DNA of 64,000 nucleotides from an uncultured Phycisphaerae bacterium (GTDB lineage: Bacteria; Planctomycetota; Phycisphaerae; UBA1845; Fen-1342), in assembly GCA_937928595.1 (NCBI GenBank), contig CALGJV010000011.1, positions 62,001-126,000 of the forward strand, given 5' to 3'. Shown here one piece after another: positions 24,879 to 33,252 of the stretch. Position numbers and translations under genes: made by a program. The stretch's first letter is position 1. Each line of letters opens with the position of its first letter. A model generated the notes under the pieces. That model saw nothing but the letters and a program-made list of their open reading frames with translations, was not told where the DNA came from and searched no databases.

Positions 24879-27056
24879 ATGAAGAAGCTCTGCTGTACGG
24901 GCGCGCTCGCGCTGGGCCTGGTGCTTCCGGCCCTCGCGCAACCGGTGATGGACGGCTCCGCGGCTGATGTCCTATACGGCGCCGCTCTAGCTGTTCAGGA
25001 CACCCAGACCGGATTCGGCGACTCAAACATCGGTCGGCCGGACATTGCGAACGGTTCCGAACTCGACGGTGCGTTCGGCGTGGTCTACGCGGGCAAGCTC
25101 TACCTAGTGCTTGCGGGCAACTTCGAGACGAACGGCAACAAGCTGGAGCTCTTCTTCGACACCCGGCCCGGCGGTCAGAACCGCCTGCTGGCGACGAACC
25201 CGGGTACGCCGAATACCAAGCTTTTGCGTATGAGCGACGACGGCAGCGGCAACGGCCTGACCTTCCCGGCGGGCTTCGAGGCCGATTTCTGGGTCTCGGC
25301 GAACGCGTACGGTGACCCGACGGGCCTGTACGTGGACTACGCGGAGCTGTACGCGAACGCCGGCAACCCCGGCGTTCTTTATTACTGCGGCGCAGGTCTC
25401 CCGGTCTGCGGGACGGCCGGCGGCGCGCTCAGCGGCGGTGACGCCGGTGCTCCGGCGATCCTCGCGACGCTGAACAACCGCAACGTCTTCGGCGTGACTG
25501 GCGGCAACGGCAGCGACGACGGCAGCGGCGTGAAGACGGGCTTCGAGTTCGCCATCCCGTTGGCGGCGCTGGGCAACCCGACCGGCCCCATCAAGGTGAT
25601 CGCCTTCATCAACGGCCAGCAGCACGACTTCATCTCGAACCAGATTCTCGGCGGCCTCGGCGGCCTGGAGCCGGGCAATCTCGGCGAGCCGCGCAACGTC
25701 GATCTCGGCGCGGTCGCCTTCGGCCTTGTGCAGCCGTTTACTGTGCCGCTCGTCTCGACGCCCGTCGGCGCCTGCTGCGTGGGCACCTCGTGCTCAATCA
25801 CCACGGCGGCCGCGTGCGGCGGCGTCTACCTCGGCGACAATACGAACTGCGACGGCAACCCGTGCGACGCGACGCCGGCCGGCCGCTGCTGCATCGACGA
25901 CGGCTACAGCGGCACCTGCCTGATCCTGACCGCGGCGGAGTGCGCGGCCCAGGGCGGCACCTACGGCGGCGACGGAACGACGTGCGAGGGCTGCCCGTGT
26001 CTGCTGCCGCCCAAAGGTGCTTGCTGCGTCGGCGGGACCTGCCAGATCCTCACCGAGGCGGCCTGCATCACCGCGGGCGGTGCGTACGCCGGCAACTACA
26101 CCAACTGCACCGGCGGCGCGTGCGACTTCGGCGCCTGCTGCACGGAAGGCGTGTGCAGCGAGGTGTTCCGGTTCCAGTGCGCGGCCGGCGGCGGCCGGTT
26201 CGTGGGCGTGGGCCAGCCTTGCACCACGGGCCTGTGCGACGTGACGATCAGCACCCCGTACGTGGCGGGCTCGTTCAACGGCTGGTCCAACAACACGGAC
26301 CTGATGACCGAGACGGCACCGGGCAGCCGCATCTGGACGCGGACGTACACCGAGCTGACCCCCGACACGCGGTACGAGTTCAAGATCACGGATGGAACGT
26401 GGAATGTGACGGTTCCGCAGGGGCCGAACAGCTGGCTGGTCACCGACGCGAACGGCGCGATCACGATTACGTACGACGCGAACTTCTACGCGGACGGCTG
26501 GCTGCCGAGCCGCGACCGCCTCGGTCTGAGCGAGTTCGAGTACGCCGTCGGCTGGACCGCTGTGGGCAACATGCTGTCCGAACTCGGCGGCTCCGACTGG
26601 AACAACGCCGACCCGGTCGGCGCGATGACCTATCAAGGCGACGGCATCTACCTCAAGCAGATCAACCTGCCCGCGGGCACCTACGACTGGAAGGGCGTCC
26701 GGACCGGGTCGTGGGATTCGATCAGCCGCGACGGCCGGAGCGTGAACACCGCCAACTGGCAGTTCACGGTGGCGGCGCCGACCGACACGGTGAAGCTGTG
26801 GATCGACGCGCAGCGCGGCCGCGGCAAGGTCGAGGTCATCGCCGCCCCGACCGGTTGCGCGGGCGACCTCAACTGCGACGGCTTCGTGAACTTCGACGAC
26901 ATCGACCGGTTCGTCGAGGCCCTCAGCTATCCGGGCGGCGCGGGCTGGCCGAATCCGAACTGCCCGTGGACCAACGGCGACTGCAACGGCGACAACCAGG
27001 TCAACTTCGACGACATCGATCCGTTTGTGGCGCGCATCGGGGCGACCTGCCCGTAG
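24879..27056 (+). CDS. Large secreted protein: Cys repeats, FNGW carbohydrate-binding-like module, dockerin-like tail
   Basis: 725 residues. The ATG at 24879 follows TAGGAG. A signal peptide ends at PALAQP. Residues about 20-290 are a Gly/Asn-rich beta domain seen in secreted planctomycete proteins. Residues about 296-465 hold four six-Cys repeats starting GACC or GRCC. A starch/glycogen-binding-like module follows (YVAGSFNGWSNNTDLM, RYEFKITDGTWN), then a second beta domain. The C-terminus is a dockerin-like pair (GDLNCDGFVNFDDIDRFV and GDCNGDNQVNFDDIDPFV). No catalytic site is seen. It precedes two more FNGW proteins, so it probably binds extracellular glucan. Confidence 0.8.
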   Translation: MKKLCCTGALALGLVLPALAQPVMDGSAADVLYGAALAVQDTQTGFGDSNIGRPDIANGSELDGAFGVVYAGKLYLVLAGNFETNGNKLELFFDTRPGGQNRLLATNPGTPNTKLLRMSDDGSGNGLTFPAGFEADFWVSANAYGDPTGLYVDYAELYANAGNPGVLYYCGAGLPVCGTAGGALSGGDAGAPAILATLNNRNVFGVTGGNGSDDGSGVKTGFEFAIPLAALGNPTGPIKVIAFINGQQHDFISNQILGGLGGLEPGNLGEPRNVDLGAVAFGLVQPFTVPLVSTPVGACCVGTSCSITTAAACGGVYLGDNTNCDGNPCDATPAGRCCIDDGYSGTCLILTAAECAAQGGTYGGDGTTCEGCPCLLPPKGACCVGGTCQILTEAACITAGGAYAGNYTNCTGGACDFGACCTEGVCSEVFRFQCAAGGGRFVGVGQPCTTGLCDVTISTPYVAGSFNGWSNNTDLMTETAPGSRIWTRTYTELTPDTRYEFKITDGTWNVTVPQGPNSWLVTDANGAITITYDANFYADGWLPSRDRLGLSEFEYAVGWTAVGNMLSELGGSDWNNADPVGAMTYQGDGIYLKQINLPAGTYDWKGVRTGSWDSISRDGRSVNTANWQFTVAAPTDTVKLWIDAQRGRGKVEVIAAPTGCAGDLNCDGFVNFDDIDRFVEALSYPGGAGWPNPNCPWTNGDCNGDNQVNFDDIDPFVARIGATCP
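25764..26243 (+). repeat. Four in-frame six-Cys GACC repeats
   Basis: Four protein repeats of about 36-46 residues, each with adjacent Cys-Cys, then Cys, Cys, a GG-x-Y/F-x-G element, Cys, x(2-5), Cys. The same module recurs four times in the gene at 41472. Confidence 0.8.
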
Positions 27057-27070
27057 CGCGACCAGTTGTC

Positions 27071-27110
27071 ACTCCGTCGGCCGGCCGTAACCCAGGTCGG
27101 CCGGCGGAGT
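27071..27110 (+). terminator. 13-bp hairpin after the large secreted protein
   Basis: ACTCCGTCGGCCG (27071-27083) pairs with CGGCCGGCGGAGT (27098-27110), 13 pairs with one G-U, 14 bp after the stop, no T-run. Confidence 0.6.
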
Positions 27111-27186
27111 CGTGCGGGCCGCGCCGCGCGGCGCGGTTGTGCGGAACGTGGAGTCTTCTTGGAACTCTGTGAGGAGGAGTTGGATC

Positions 27187-27867
27187 ATGCGGAAGTTTGT
27201 GGTGGTGATGGCCGCGGCGCTGCTCTCGGCCGGCGCACTCGCGGACCCGGTGTACGTGGTTCGCGGCGAATTCAACGGCTGGGGCGGCGGCGGCGACCTG
27301 GTGCTCAATGACATGGGCGGCGGGCTGTGGTCTGCCACGGCCACGGGGCTCACCCCGGGCCAGGCGACCGAGTACAAGTGCACGACGCCGGACTGGTCGT
27401 TCAACGCGCCCGGCAGCAACGGCAAGGTCGTGGCGAACGCGTCGGGCGAGATTACGTTCCACTTTTACCCGGCGACGAGCTGGGCGGACGGCTGGAACCC
27501 CGGCGGCTGGGCCCGCGTCGGCTACATGGACCCGGGCCAGTTCGGCTGGGAGATCATGGGCTCGTTCAACGGCTGGTCGGCCCCGATCCTGTCGCTGAGC
27601 GACCTGGGCGGCGGGCTTTACGCGGGCGACATCGCCCTCAACGCCGGCTCGTATGAGTTCAAGTTCCGCAAGGCCGGCGACTGGGGCATCAGCATCGGCG
27701 ACGACTTCGGCAACTCGGCGGCCAACGCCAGCTTGAACGTCGCCAACAACGGCGACCTGATCCGGTTCGAGCTCGATCTGCCGGGCGGCCGGTGGCGGAC
27801 GTACGTCGTGCCGGAGCCGGCGGCCGGGGTGCTGTTGGCGCTGGGCCTCGTGCTGCGTCGCCGCTAG
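27187..27867 (+). CDS. Secreted two-module carbohydrate-binding-like protein, PEP-CTERM-like tail
   Basis: 226 residues, ATG 27187 after GAGGAGGAG. A signal peptide ends at SAGALADP. Two beta modules each carry a glycogen-binding-like core: VRGEFNGWGGGGDLVLND near residue 24 and IMGSFNGWSAPILSLSD near residue 123, with GSYEFKFRKAGDWG as the conserved later strand. The C-terminus VPEPAAGVLLALGLVLRRR is a PEP-CTERM-type sorting signal. It sits between another FNGW protein and a secreted GH13 enzyme. Probably an alpha-glucan-binding surface protein; binding is inferred. Confidence 0.8.
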   Translation: MRKFVVVMAAALLSAGALADPVYVVRGEFNGWGGGGDLVLNDMGGGLWSATATGLTPGQATEYKCTTPDWSFNAPGSNGKVVANASGEITFHFYPATSWADGWNPGGWARVGYMDPGQFGWEIMGSFNGWSAPILSLSDLGGGLYAGDIALNAGSYEFKFRKAGDWGISIGDDFGNSAANASLNVANNGDLIRFELDLPGGRWRTYVVPEPAAGVLLALGLVLRRR

Positions 27868-27899
27868 ACGCGAGTACCCGGAGAGAGTGGAGAGGCGGA

Positions 27900-27927
27900 G
27901 GGCGCGGGCCCGCAAGGGCTCGCGCCC
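27900..27927 (+). terminator. 12-bp hairpin with GCAA tetraloop
   Basis: GGGCGCGGGCCC (27900-27911) pairs with GGGCTCGCGCCC (27916-27927), 12 pairs with one G-U, closed by GCAA. It lies 32 bp after the stop, with ACTTTATG beyond rather than a T-run. Confidence 0.65.
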
Positions 27928-28041
27928 GCACTTTATGGGCGCGGCGCTCTGCGCGCGGCTGCGGCCGCCCGCGATATGCTTCCAGATGGCGGGCCCGACA
28001 GCGCTGGAATGGTACCCGTGACGACCTTTCGCGAGATTTCC

Positions 28042-30405
28042 ATGCGACTGCGCGCGTTACTTTGCGGCGGCCTCGTGCTGGGGCTCGGCCTGGCCGCGTA
28101 TGCGTCCGGCCCCGACAACGACGTCGAGTGGAACGGTCTGAGCCACGTGGACTGGGCGGACCGGACGCCGCTCTGCCCGATCGCGGGCGAGAGCTTCACG
28201 GTGGCGGTGCAATGCTACCGCTACGATCTCACCGGCGTGCGCGTGTACCTGACCGTGGGCGGCGCGCCGCAGTGGCTGGAAGGCGTCTGGGTCGCCAACC
28301 GCGGTCCGTACGACGTGTGGCAGGCGACGATCCCGGCTACGTCGCCGACGGCGCAGCTCAGCTACTACTTCGAGGTCACGGACGGCACGGATATCGATTA
28401 CCTCGGGCCGGACGGCCCGTCGGACGGCCCGCCCGCCGCGGGCTGGTCGCTGAACTTCGCGACGCTGAGCCACGCGCCGCTCGGCGCGACGCTGACCAGC
28501 GACGGCGGGGCCGTGTTCAAGGTCTGGGCCCCCGGCGCGACGACCGCCGGCGTCGCGGGCCAGTTCAACGGCTGGAGCACCACGTCGCTGCCCATGAGCC
28601 CGAGCGGCGGGTTCTTCACGCGCAAGGTCGCGCCGCCGGTGAGCGCGAACCAGAAATACAAGTTCGTGTTCAACGGCAACAACTGGCGAACCGACGCCCG
28701 CGCCCGCGCGATGGACCCGGGCGACAACGGCAACAGCATTCTCGTGAACCCGCGGGCCTACGCTTGGGGCGACGGGGCTTTCCAGATGCCGGCGTTCGAG
28801 GAGCTCGTGATTTATGAGCTGCACGTCGGCACGTTCTCCGGGCGCAACGACGGGCTGAACCGCGCCGGCCGGTTCCGCGACATCGTGGACCGGCACTTGG
28901 ACCACCTGCTCTACCTCGGCGTGAACGCCGTGCAGCTCATGCCGGTGACCGAGTTCGATTATCACGAGTCGTGGGGCTACAACCCGATCCTGCAATTCGG
29001 CCCCGAGAACGCCTACGGCAGTCCGGCCGACCTGCGGTACACGATCGACCGACTGCACCAGCACGGGATCGCGGTCCTGCTCGACGTCGTCTTCAACCAC
29101 TTCTCGCCCACCGGCAACTTCCTGTGGAACTACGACGGGACGCAGATCTACTTCGACACGCCGGCGGTCGGTACGCCGTGGGGCTCGCAGGCCGACTTCG
29201 ACCGCGGGGAGGTCGCCGACTACTTCGTCGATGCGACGCTGCTGTGGCTGGAGGAGTACCGCGTCGACGGTTTCCGCATGGACGCCACGCGCTACATGCG
29301 CGACAACGACATCTTCCCCGGCGGGCAGCCGTCCGGCTGGGCGCTGATGCAGCGGATCAACAACGCAATCGACCGCCGCAAGGGGCAGGCGATCTCCATC
29401 GCCGAGGAGCTGCCGAACGAGCCGATGATCACGACGCCCACCGCCTGGGGCGGCGCCGGCTTCGACAGCCAGTGGCACGACCAATGGAACGACGACGTGC
29501 GCCAGGAGGTCTTCGACGCCGCCTACGGTGACCCGGAGATGTGGAAGATCGCCAACGCGATCCACGCGCCGGGCTACCCGAACAAGACGCACCTGGTCCG
29601 CTACGTCGAGGGCCACGACGAGGCCGCCTACGGCCGGCTGGCCGTCGCGATCGACAGCAGCAACCCGTACAGCAAGTGGGCGCAGGGTCGCTCCAAGCTG
29701 GCCCAGGGGCTCACGATCCTCGCGCCGGGAATCCCGATGTTCCTCCAGGGCGGCGAGTGGCTCGAGGACACCCCGTTCGGCAGCGCGGCAGGCAACCGCA
29801 TCGACTGGTCCAAGGCCGTCGCGCGGGCCCCGATCGTGCAGTTCTTCCGCGACGTGATCCACGTCCGCCGCACCAACTGCGGCTTCCGCTCCAACGCAGG
29901 CTGCGAGGTCCATCACGTCGACGACTTCAACAACATCCTCGCGTTTCATCGCTGGTGCGACTCGGGCAACGACCTGGTCGTCGTGGCCAGCCTGCGAAAC
30001 AGCGACATCGGCAACTACCGCGTCGGCTTCCCGCAGGGCGGCGTCTGGTACGAGATCCTCAACAGCCAGGCCCTCGACTACCTCGGCAACGGCTCGGGCA
30101 ACGCCGGGCAGGTGACGGCCGTGGTCGTGCCGTACGACGGGATGCCGTACTCGGCCGCGCTGACGGTGCCGGAGATGGGGCTGCTGGTGTTCCGGCACAA
30201 CGAGCCGCCGCCCCGGCCGGGCGACCTGAACTGCGACGGCGCGGTGAACTTCGATGATATCGACCCGTTCGTGCTGGCCCTGAGCGGGCCGGAGGGCTAC
30301 GGCGCGGCGTACCCGCAGTGCCGCTGGCTCAACGCCGACTGCAACGGCGACGGCGTTGTGAGTTTCGACGACATCGACGCGTTCGTGGCGCTGATCGGAA
30401 GTTGA
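28042..30405 (+). CDS. Secreted GH13 alpha-glucan-active enzyme (branching-enzyme-like) with dockerin-like tail
   Basis: 787 residues from ATG 28042; in-frame ATGs at 28009 and 27976 are alternatives. A signal peptide ends near AAYASG. An N-terminal beta domain (about 25-140) is followed by a CBM48-like module (AVFKVWAPGATTAG, VAGQFNGWS), then the GH13 barrel starting at VIYELHVGTFSG. The four GH13 regions are intact: DVVFNHF, GFRMDATRY (nucleophile D414), ISIAEELP (acid/base E455) and VEGHDEAA (D526). The order resembles GlgB/TreZ-type enzymes, but export and the C-terminal GDLNCDG...NFDDID pair point to extracellular use on starch or glycogen. Branching versus hydrolysis cannot be decided from sequence. 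Confidence 0.88.
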   Translation: MRLRALLCGGLVLGLGLAAYASGPDNDVEWNGLSHVDWADRTPLCPIAGESFTVAVQCYRYDLTGVRVYLTVGGAPQWLEGVWVANRGPYDVWQATIPATSPTAQLSYYFEVTDGTDIDYLGPDGPSDGPPAAGWSLNFATLSHAPLGATLTSDGGAVFKVWAPGATTAGVAGQFNGWSTTSLPMSPSGGFFTRKVAPPVSANQKYKFVFNGNNWRTDARARAMDPGDNGNSILVNPRAYAWGDGAFQMPAFEELVIYELHVGTFSGRNDGLNRAGRFRDIVDRHLDHLLYLGVNAVQLMPVTEFDYHESWGYNPILQFGPENAYGSPADLRYTIDRLHQHGIAVLLDVVFNHFSPTGNFLWNYDGTQIYFDTPAVGTPWGSQADFDRGEVADYFVDATLLWLEEYRVDGFRMDATRYMRDNDIFPGGQPSGWALMQRINNAIDRRKGQAISIAEELPNEPMITTPTAWGGAGFDSQWHDQWNDDVRQEVFDAAYGDPEMWKIANAIHAPGYPNKTHLVRYVEGHDEAAYGRLAVAIDSSNPYSKWAQGRSKLAQGLTILAPGIPMFLQGGEWLEDTPFGSAAGNRIDWSKAVARAPIVQFFRDVIHVRRTNCGFRSNAGCEVHHVDDFNNILAFHRWCDSGNDLVVVASLRNSDIGNYRVGFPQGGVWYEILNSQALDYLGNGSGNAGQVTAVVVPYDGMPYSAALTVPEMGLLVFRHNEPPPRPGDLNCDGAVNFDDIDPFVLALSGPEGYGAAYPQCRWLNADCNGDGVVSFDDIDAFVALIGS

Positions 30406-30454
30406 GGAAGAAGGCACGAAGCCAAGACGCGACGGACGGAGGGACTGGGCACGA

Positions 30455-30486
30455 AGGGATTGAGGGACTGAGGGATGGAGGGATTG
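30455..30486 (+). repeat. Octamer tandem repeat AGGGAYTG
   Basis: Four head-to-tail octamers: AGGGATTG, AGGGACTG, AGGGATGG, AGGGATTG. Looser copies flank it on both sides (for example GGAGGGACTGGG near 30440). It lies in the 369-bp intergenic stretch 30406-30774, which has no recognisable gene. Confidence 0.8.
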
Positions 30487-30681
30487 AGGGGGTGGCCCCG
30501 CCCGACCGCGCCCGCCGAGTCCTACGCAACAATCGGCGATGTTCGCGCGCCTGTGGCGGCCGACCCCCGCGTCGGCCGTTTCTTTGGACCTGTGGCAACC
30601 AGGTTGCGTGTCGGCAGATCATCCGCACACGAAGCGCCGGCGAGCGCTCATGCCGCCCCGACCGCGCCGCGCTCTCTGTGA

Positions 30682-30744
30682 CTTGCTATTCGCCACTCGC
30701 CATTCGCTACTCGCAACTCGTTATTCGCCACTCGCAACTCGTCA
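30682..30744 (+). repeat. Heptamer tandem repeat YTCGCNA, nine units
   Basis: Nine contiguous 7-bp units: CTTGCTA, TTCGCCA, CTCGCCA, TTCGCTA, CTCGCAA, CTCGTTA, TTCGCCA, CTCGCAA, CTCGTCA. Variation is confined mainly to units 1, 5 and 6 of each heptamer. It lies just beyond the 3' end of the nitroreductase gene. Confidence 0.9.
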
Positions 30745-30774
30745 CGCGCTCCTCGCACCCCCCGTGTCCGCCGC

Positions 30775-31272
30775 CTACCCGCTGAACCTCTCCCAGTGCA
30801 ACACTTCCTGGAGCGCCCGCTTCGGCGGTGACGGCGTCTCCGCCGCCTGCCCGATCGCGATCAGCGACACGAGCTTGTACGCCTCCGGCGCCCCCAGCAG
30901 CTTCACCACCGCCGGCGCGTACGCCTTCTTGTCGCCCGCGATCCAGCACGAGGCCAGCCCCAGCGCCGTCGCCGCCAGCAGCATCTGCGTCGTCGCGGCC
31001 GAGCCGTCCTCCAGGTAGTACACGCAGTCGCGGCACAGCACGGCGATGCATGCATCCGCGTCCGTCAGGAACCTGCCGTGCTCGGTCAGGTGCGCGAGCT
31101 GCCGCAGCTTGGTCGACTCGGTTACGACGACGAACTCCCACGGCTGCTCATTCCGCGCCGTGGGGGCCAGCCGGCCCATGTTGACGATCTGGGAGAGCTG
31201 CTCGCGGGTCGTGTGGCCGGGGCGGTACTTCCGCACGCTGCGGCGCTTGGACATCACCTCGAACGCGTCCAT
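30775..31272 (-). CDS. Nitroreductase-family flavoprotein
   Basis: 165 residues, FMN-dependent NAD(P)H oxidoreductase fold. It begins with MSKRRSVRKYRPGHTTREQL and has GRLAPTARNEQPWEFVVV, the usual phosphate- and flavin-contact region, then LLAATALGLASCWIAG and VSLIAIGQA. The length matches the small single-domain subfamily that often replaces classical NfsB in anaerobes. Substrate unknown. A TAAAAT -10-like box (31319-31324, minus) is 46 nt upstream. Confidence 0.85.
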   Translation of the reverse strand: MDAFEVMSKRRSVRKYRPGHTTREQLSQIVNMGRLAPTARNEQPWEFVVVTESTKLRQLAHLTEHGRFLTDADACIAVLCRDCVYYLEDGSAATTQMLLAATALGLASCWIAGDKKAYAPAVVKLLGAPEAYKLVSLIAIGQAAETPSPPKRALQEVLHWERFSG

Positions 31273-31318
31273 GTCAGTCCTCGTCGGTGAGATGAGCGGC
31301 CCGACGGCCGGCGCTCGG

Positions 31319-31352
31319 ATTTTACCACGTCAACGGATCCGGTGGCTAGAAT
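31319..31352. promoter_or_regulatory. Divergent -10 boxes for the nitroreductase and SOUL genes
   Basis: TAAAAT reads on the minus strand (31319-31324) and TAGAAT on the plus strand (31347-31352), placed to drive the two divergent genes. The -35 hexamers are poor. Confidence 0.45.
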
Positions 31353-31421
31353 CGTTCAAAACGTTCAGGGCGTCGCCGGCCGAGACGCGCTCGGCCCGCA
31401 ACGCCAGACTGGGAGGTCCGT

Positions 31422-32135
31422 ATGCGTCTTGTTTCGCTGGTTTCCGGGTTTTTGGCGACGGTGATGGGGGTCGGCGCCTGCGCCACGTCGTCGAATCGGC
31501 CGCCGGGTGCCGCGCGGGTCGCGGACTCGGCTTCGGGCGCTACGGTTGAGGCCGCGGACGAAGCGGAGACCCAGCCGCCGCCGCTCATGGTCTCCGAGGC
31601 GGACCTGCCGCGCGGCTTCCCGAAGGCGGGCCCGATTGGCACGGTCGTAATCAAGGAGTACCCGGCGTATCGACTGGCCCGCGTGACGAGCGACCGCGGC
31701 GGCGCGAATGCGCTGTTCAATCCGCTTTTCCGGCACATTCAGCGGAACGACATCCCGATGACCGCGCCGGTCGAGATGACGTATGCGACGCCGGACGCCG
31801 GCGCCCGCCGGAGCGGCACGACTTCGATGGCGTTCCTGTACCAGGCGCCGGATGTGGGACGGACTGGCCCGGACGCGGCCGATCCGCGGGTCGTGGTGGA
31901 GGACGTGCCGCCGATGACGGTGCTGTCGGTGGCGCTCCGCGGCGACTACACCCCCGCGAACTTCGACCGCGGCCTCGCGCAGCTCGAAACGTGGCTCTCG
32001 GAGAACCCGGGCCGGGTCCGCGTGGTCGGAGCACCGCGCTACCTCGCGTACAACAGTCCGTTCGTGCCGTGGTTCCTCAAGGTGGGCGAGGTGCAGTACC
32101 CGGTCGAACGGCTCGACCGCGTGGCCCGGCCGTGA
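31422..32135 (+). CDS. SOUL heme-binding-family lipoprotein
   Basis: 237 residues. The signal sequence ends in a lipobox (MGVGAC), followed by an Ala/Thr-rich linker. The SOUL domain starts around IGTVVIKEYPAYRLARVTS and includes ALFNPLFRHIQRNDIPMTAPVEM, the most conserved segment of the family, and ends with FLKVGEVQYPV. SOUL proteins bind heme or other tetrapyrroles; the bacterial role is not established. Lipid anchoring puts it in the envelope. It is convergent with the esterase gene. Confidence 0.85.
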   Translation: MRLVSLVSGFLATVMGVGACATSSNRPPGAARVADSASGATVEAADEAETQPPPLMVSEADLPRGFPKAGPIGTVVIKEYPAYRLARVTSDRGGANALFNPLFRHIQRNDIPMTAPVEMTYATPDAGARRSGTTSMAFLYQAPDVGRTGPDAADPRVVVEDVPPMTVLSVALRGDYTPANFDRGLAQLETWLSENPGRVRVVGAPRYLAYNSPFVPWFLKVGEVQYPVERLDRVARP

Positions 32136-32184
32136 CCCCGGCGCGAGCATCTTTGCCGGGAGGCGGAGACGACCGCGGGCGTCT

Positions 32185-33153
32185 TCACAGGTACTGGGCC
32201 GCGAAGCGCAAACGCTCGATGAGCTGGTACGAGCCGCCGCCCTCATGGTTGTTGTATTCGTACACCCGGATCGCCTTCGGCGCGGTGATCCGGTTGTACG
32301 CCGCGTAAACCGTGCTGGGCGGGCACGTCTGGTCCATGAGTGCCACCGAAAAGAGCGTTCTGGCCCGCACGCGCGGCGCAAAGTGGACGCCATCGAAGTA
32401 GGCGAGCGTGCGGAACACGTCGTCGACCCGCGCGCGGTGGCACGCCAGGTACCGCGTGAGTTCTACATACGGCAGCGTGTCCGCCAGCTCCAGCGCGCGG
32501 CGGTAATGGCAAAGGAACGGCACGTCCGCCGCCAGCAGCCGTACGCGGTCCGCGGCCAGCGCGGCCGTCGCCAGCGCGATCCCGCCGCCCTGGCTGCCGC
32601 CCATCACGCCGAGGCGGGCCGGATCGACGCGGGGGTGGGCCGCAGCCGCCGCCAGGGCCCGCACGGCGTCGGTGAAGACGCGGCGGTAGTAGTAACTTTC
32701 GGGCGACTCGATCCCGCGGGTCATGAAGCCGGGGTGCTGTGGGCCGCCGCCGAACGGGTCCGGCGTGTCCCCGGGTGACCACGTCGCGCCCTGGCCGCGG
32801 GTGTCCATCACGAAATGCGCGAACCCGGCGGCCGCGGGCGCGAGGTGGTCCACGGGCAAGCCGCGCCCGCCGCCGTAGCCCACGTACGAAACGAGGCAGG
32901 GCCGGCGGCCGGCGGCGCCGGCCGGCAGGATGAGCCACGCCCGGATCGGATCACCGCCCCAACCGCGGTAGGTCACGTCGCAGACATCGACCCCGCGGTA
33001 GATCGGATCGGCCACGGCATCGAAACGGGCGTCCAGCGGATTCGCAGCCGCCTCGGCCAGCGTGCGCTGCCAGAACGCGTCGAAGTCGGAGGGCTCGGCG
33101 ACGTCCGGATGATAGCTTTCGAGCTGGGGACGCGGGTAGTCGAACAGCGGCAT
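32185..33153 (-). CDS. CE7 acetyl esterase (acetylxylan/cephalosporin-C deacetylase-like)
   Basis: 322-residue alpha/beta-hydrolase without a signal peptide. The family start MPLFDYPRPQLESY matches CE7. The nucleophile is in GVMGGSQGGG, the acid in LMDQTCPPST, and the catalytic His in YNNHEGGG. DTRGQG supplies the oxyanion region. CE7 enzymes remove acetyl groups from xylo-oligosaccharides and small esters in the cytoplasm, which suggests uptake of acetylated plant oligosaccharides. Confidence 0.92.
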   Translation of the reverse strand: MPLFDYPRPQLESYHPDVAEPSDFDAFWQRTLAEAAANPLDARFDAVADPIYRGVDVCDVTYRGWGGDPIRAWLILPAGAAGRRPCLVSYVGYGGGRGLPVDHLAPAAAGFAHFVMDTRGQGATWSPGDTPDPFGGGPQHPGFMTRGIESPESYYYRRVFTDAVRALAAAAAHPRVDPARLGVMGGSQGGGIALATAALAADRVRLLAADVPFLCHYRRALELADTLPYVELTRYLACHRARVDDVFRTLAYFDGVHFAPRVRARTLFSVALMDQTCPPSTVYAAYNRITAPKAIRVYEYNNHEGGGSYQLIERLRFAAQYL

Positions 33154-33252
33154 CCGAGGACCTCCTGAGCTTGGCGGGGGAGCGACGGCTTCGCTGCGCG
33201 GCGGCGCATCGGGCGTCGGTCACGTCGCTGCGACGCCGTCCGTGGAACGCAC

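Noticed and set aside
30682-30744. Possible small CRISPR array
   Set aside because: Unit length is 7 bp with no spacers and no cas genes in the window.
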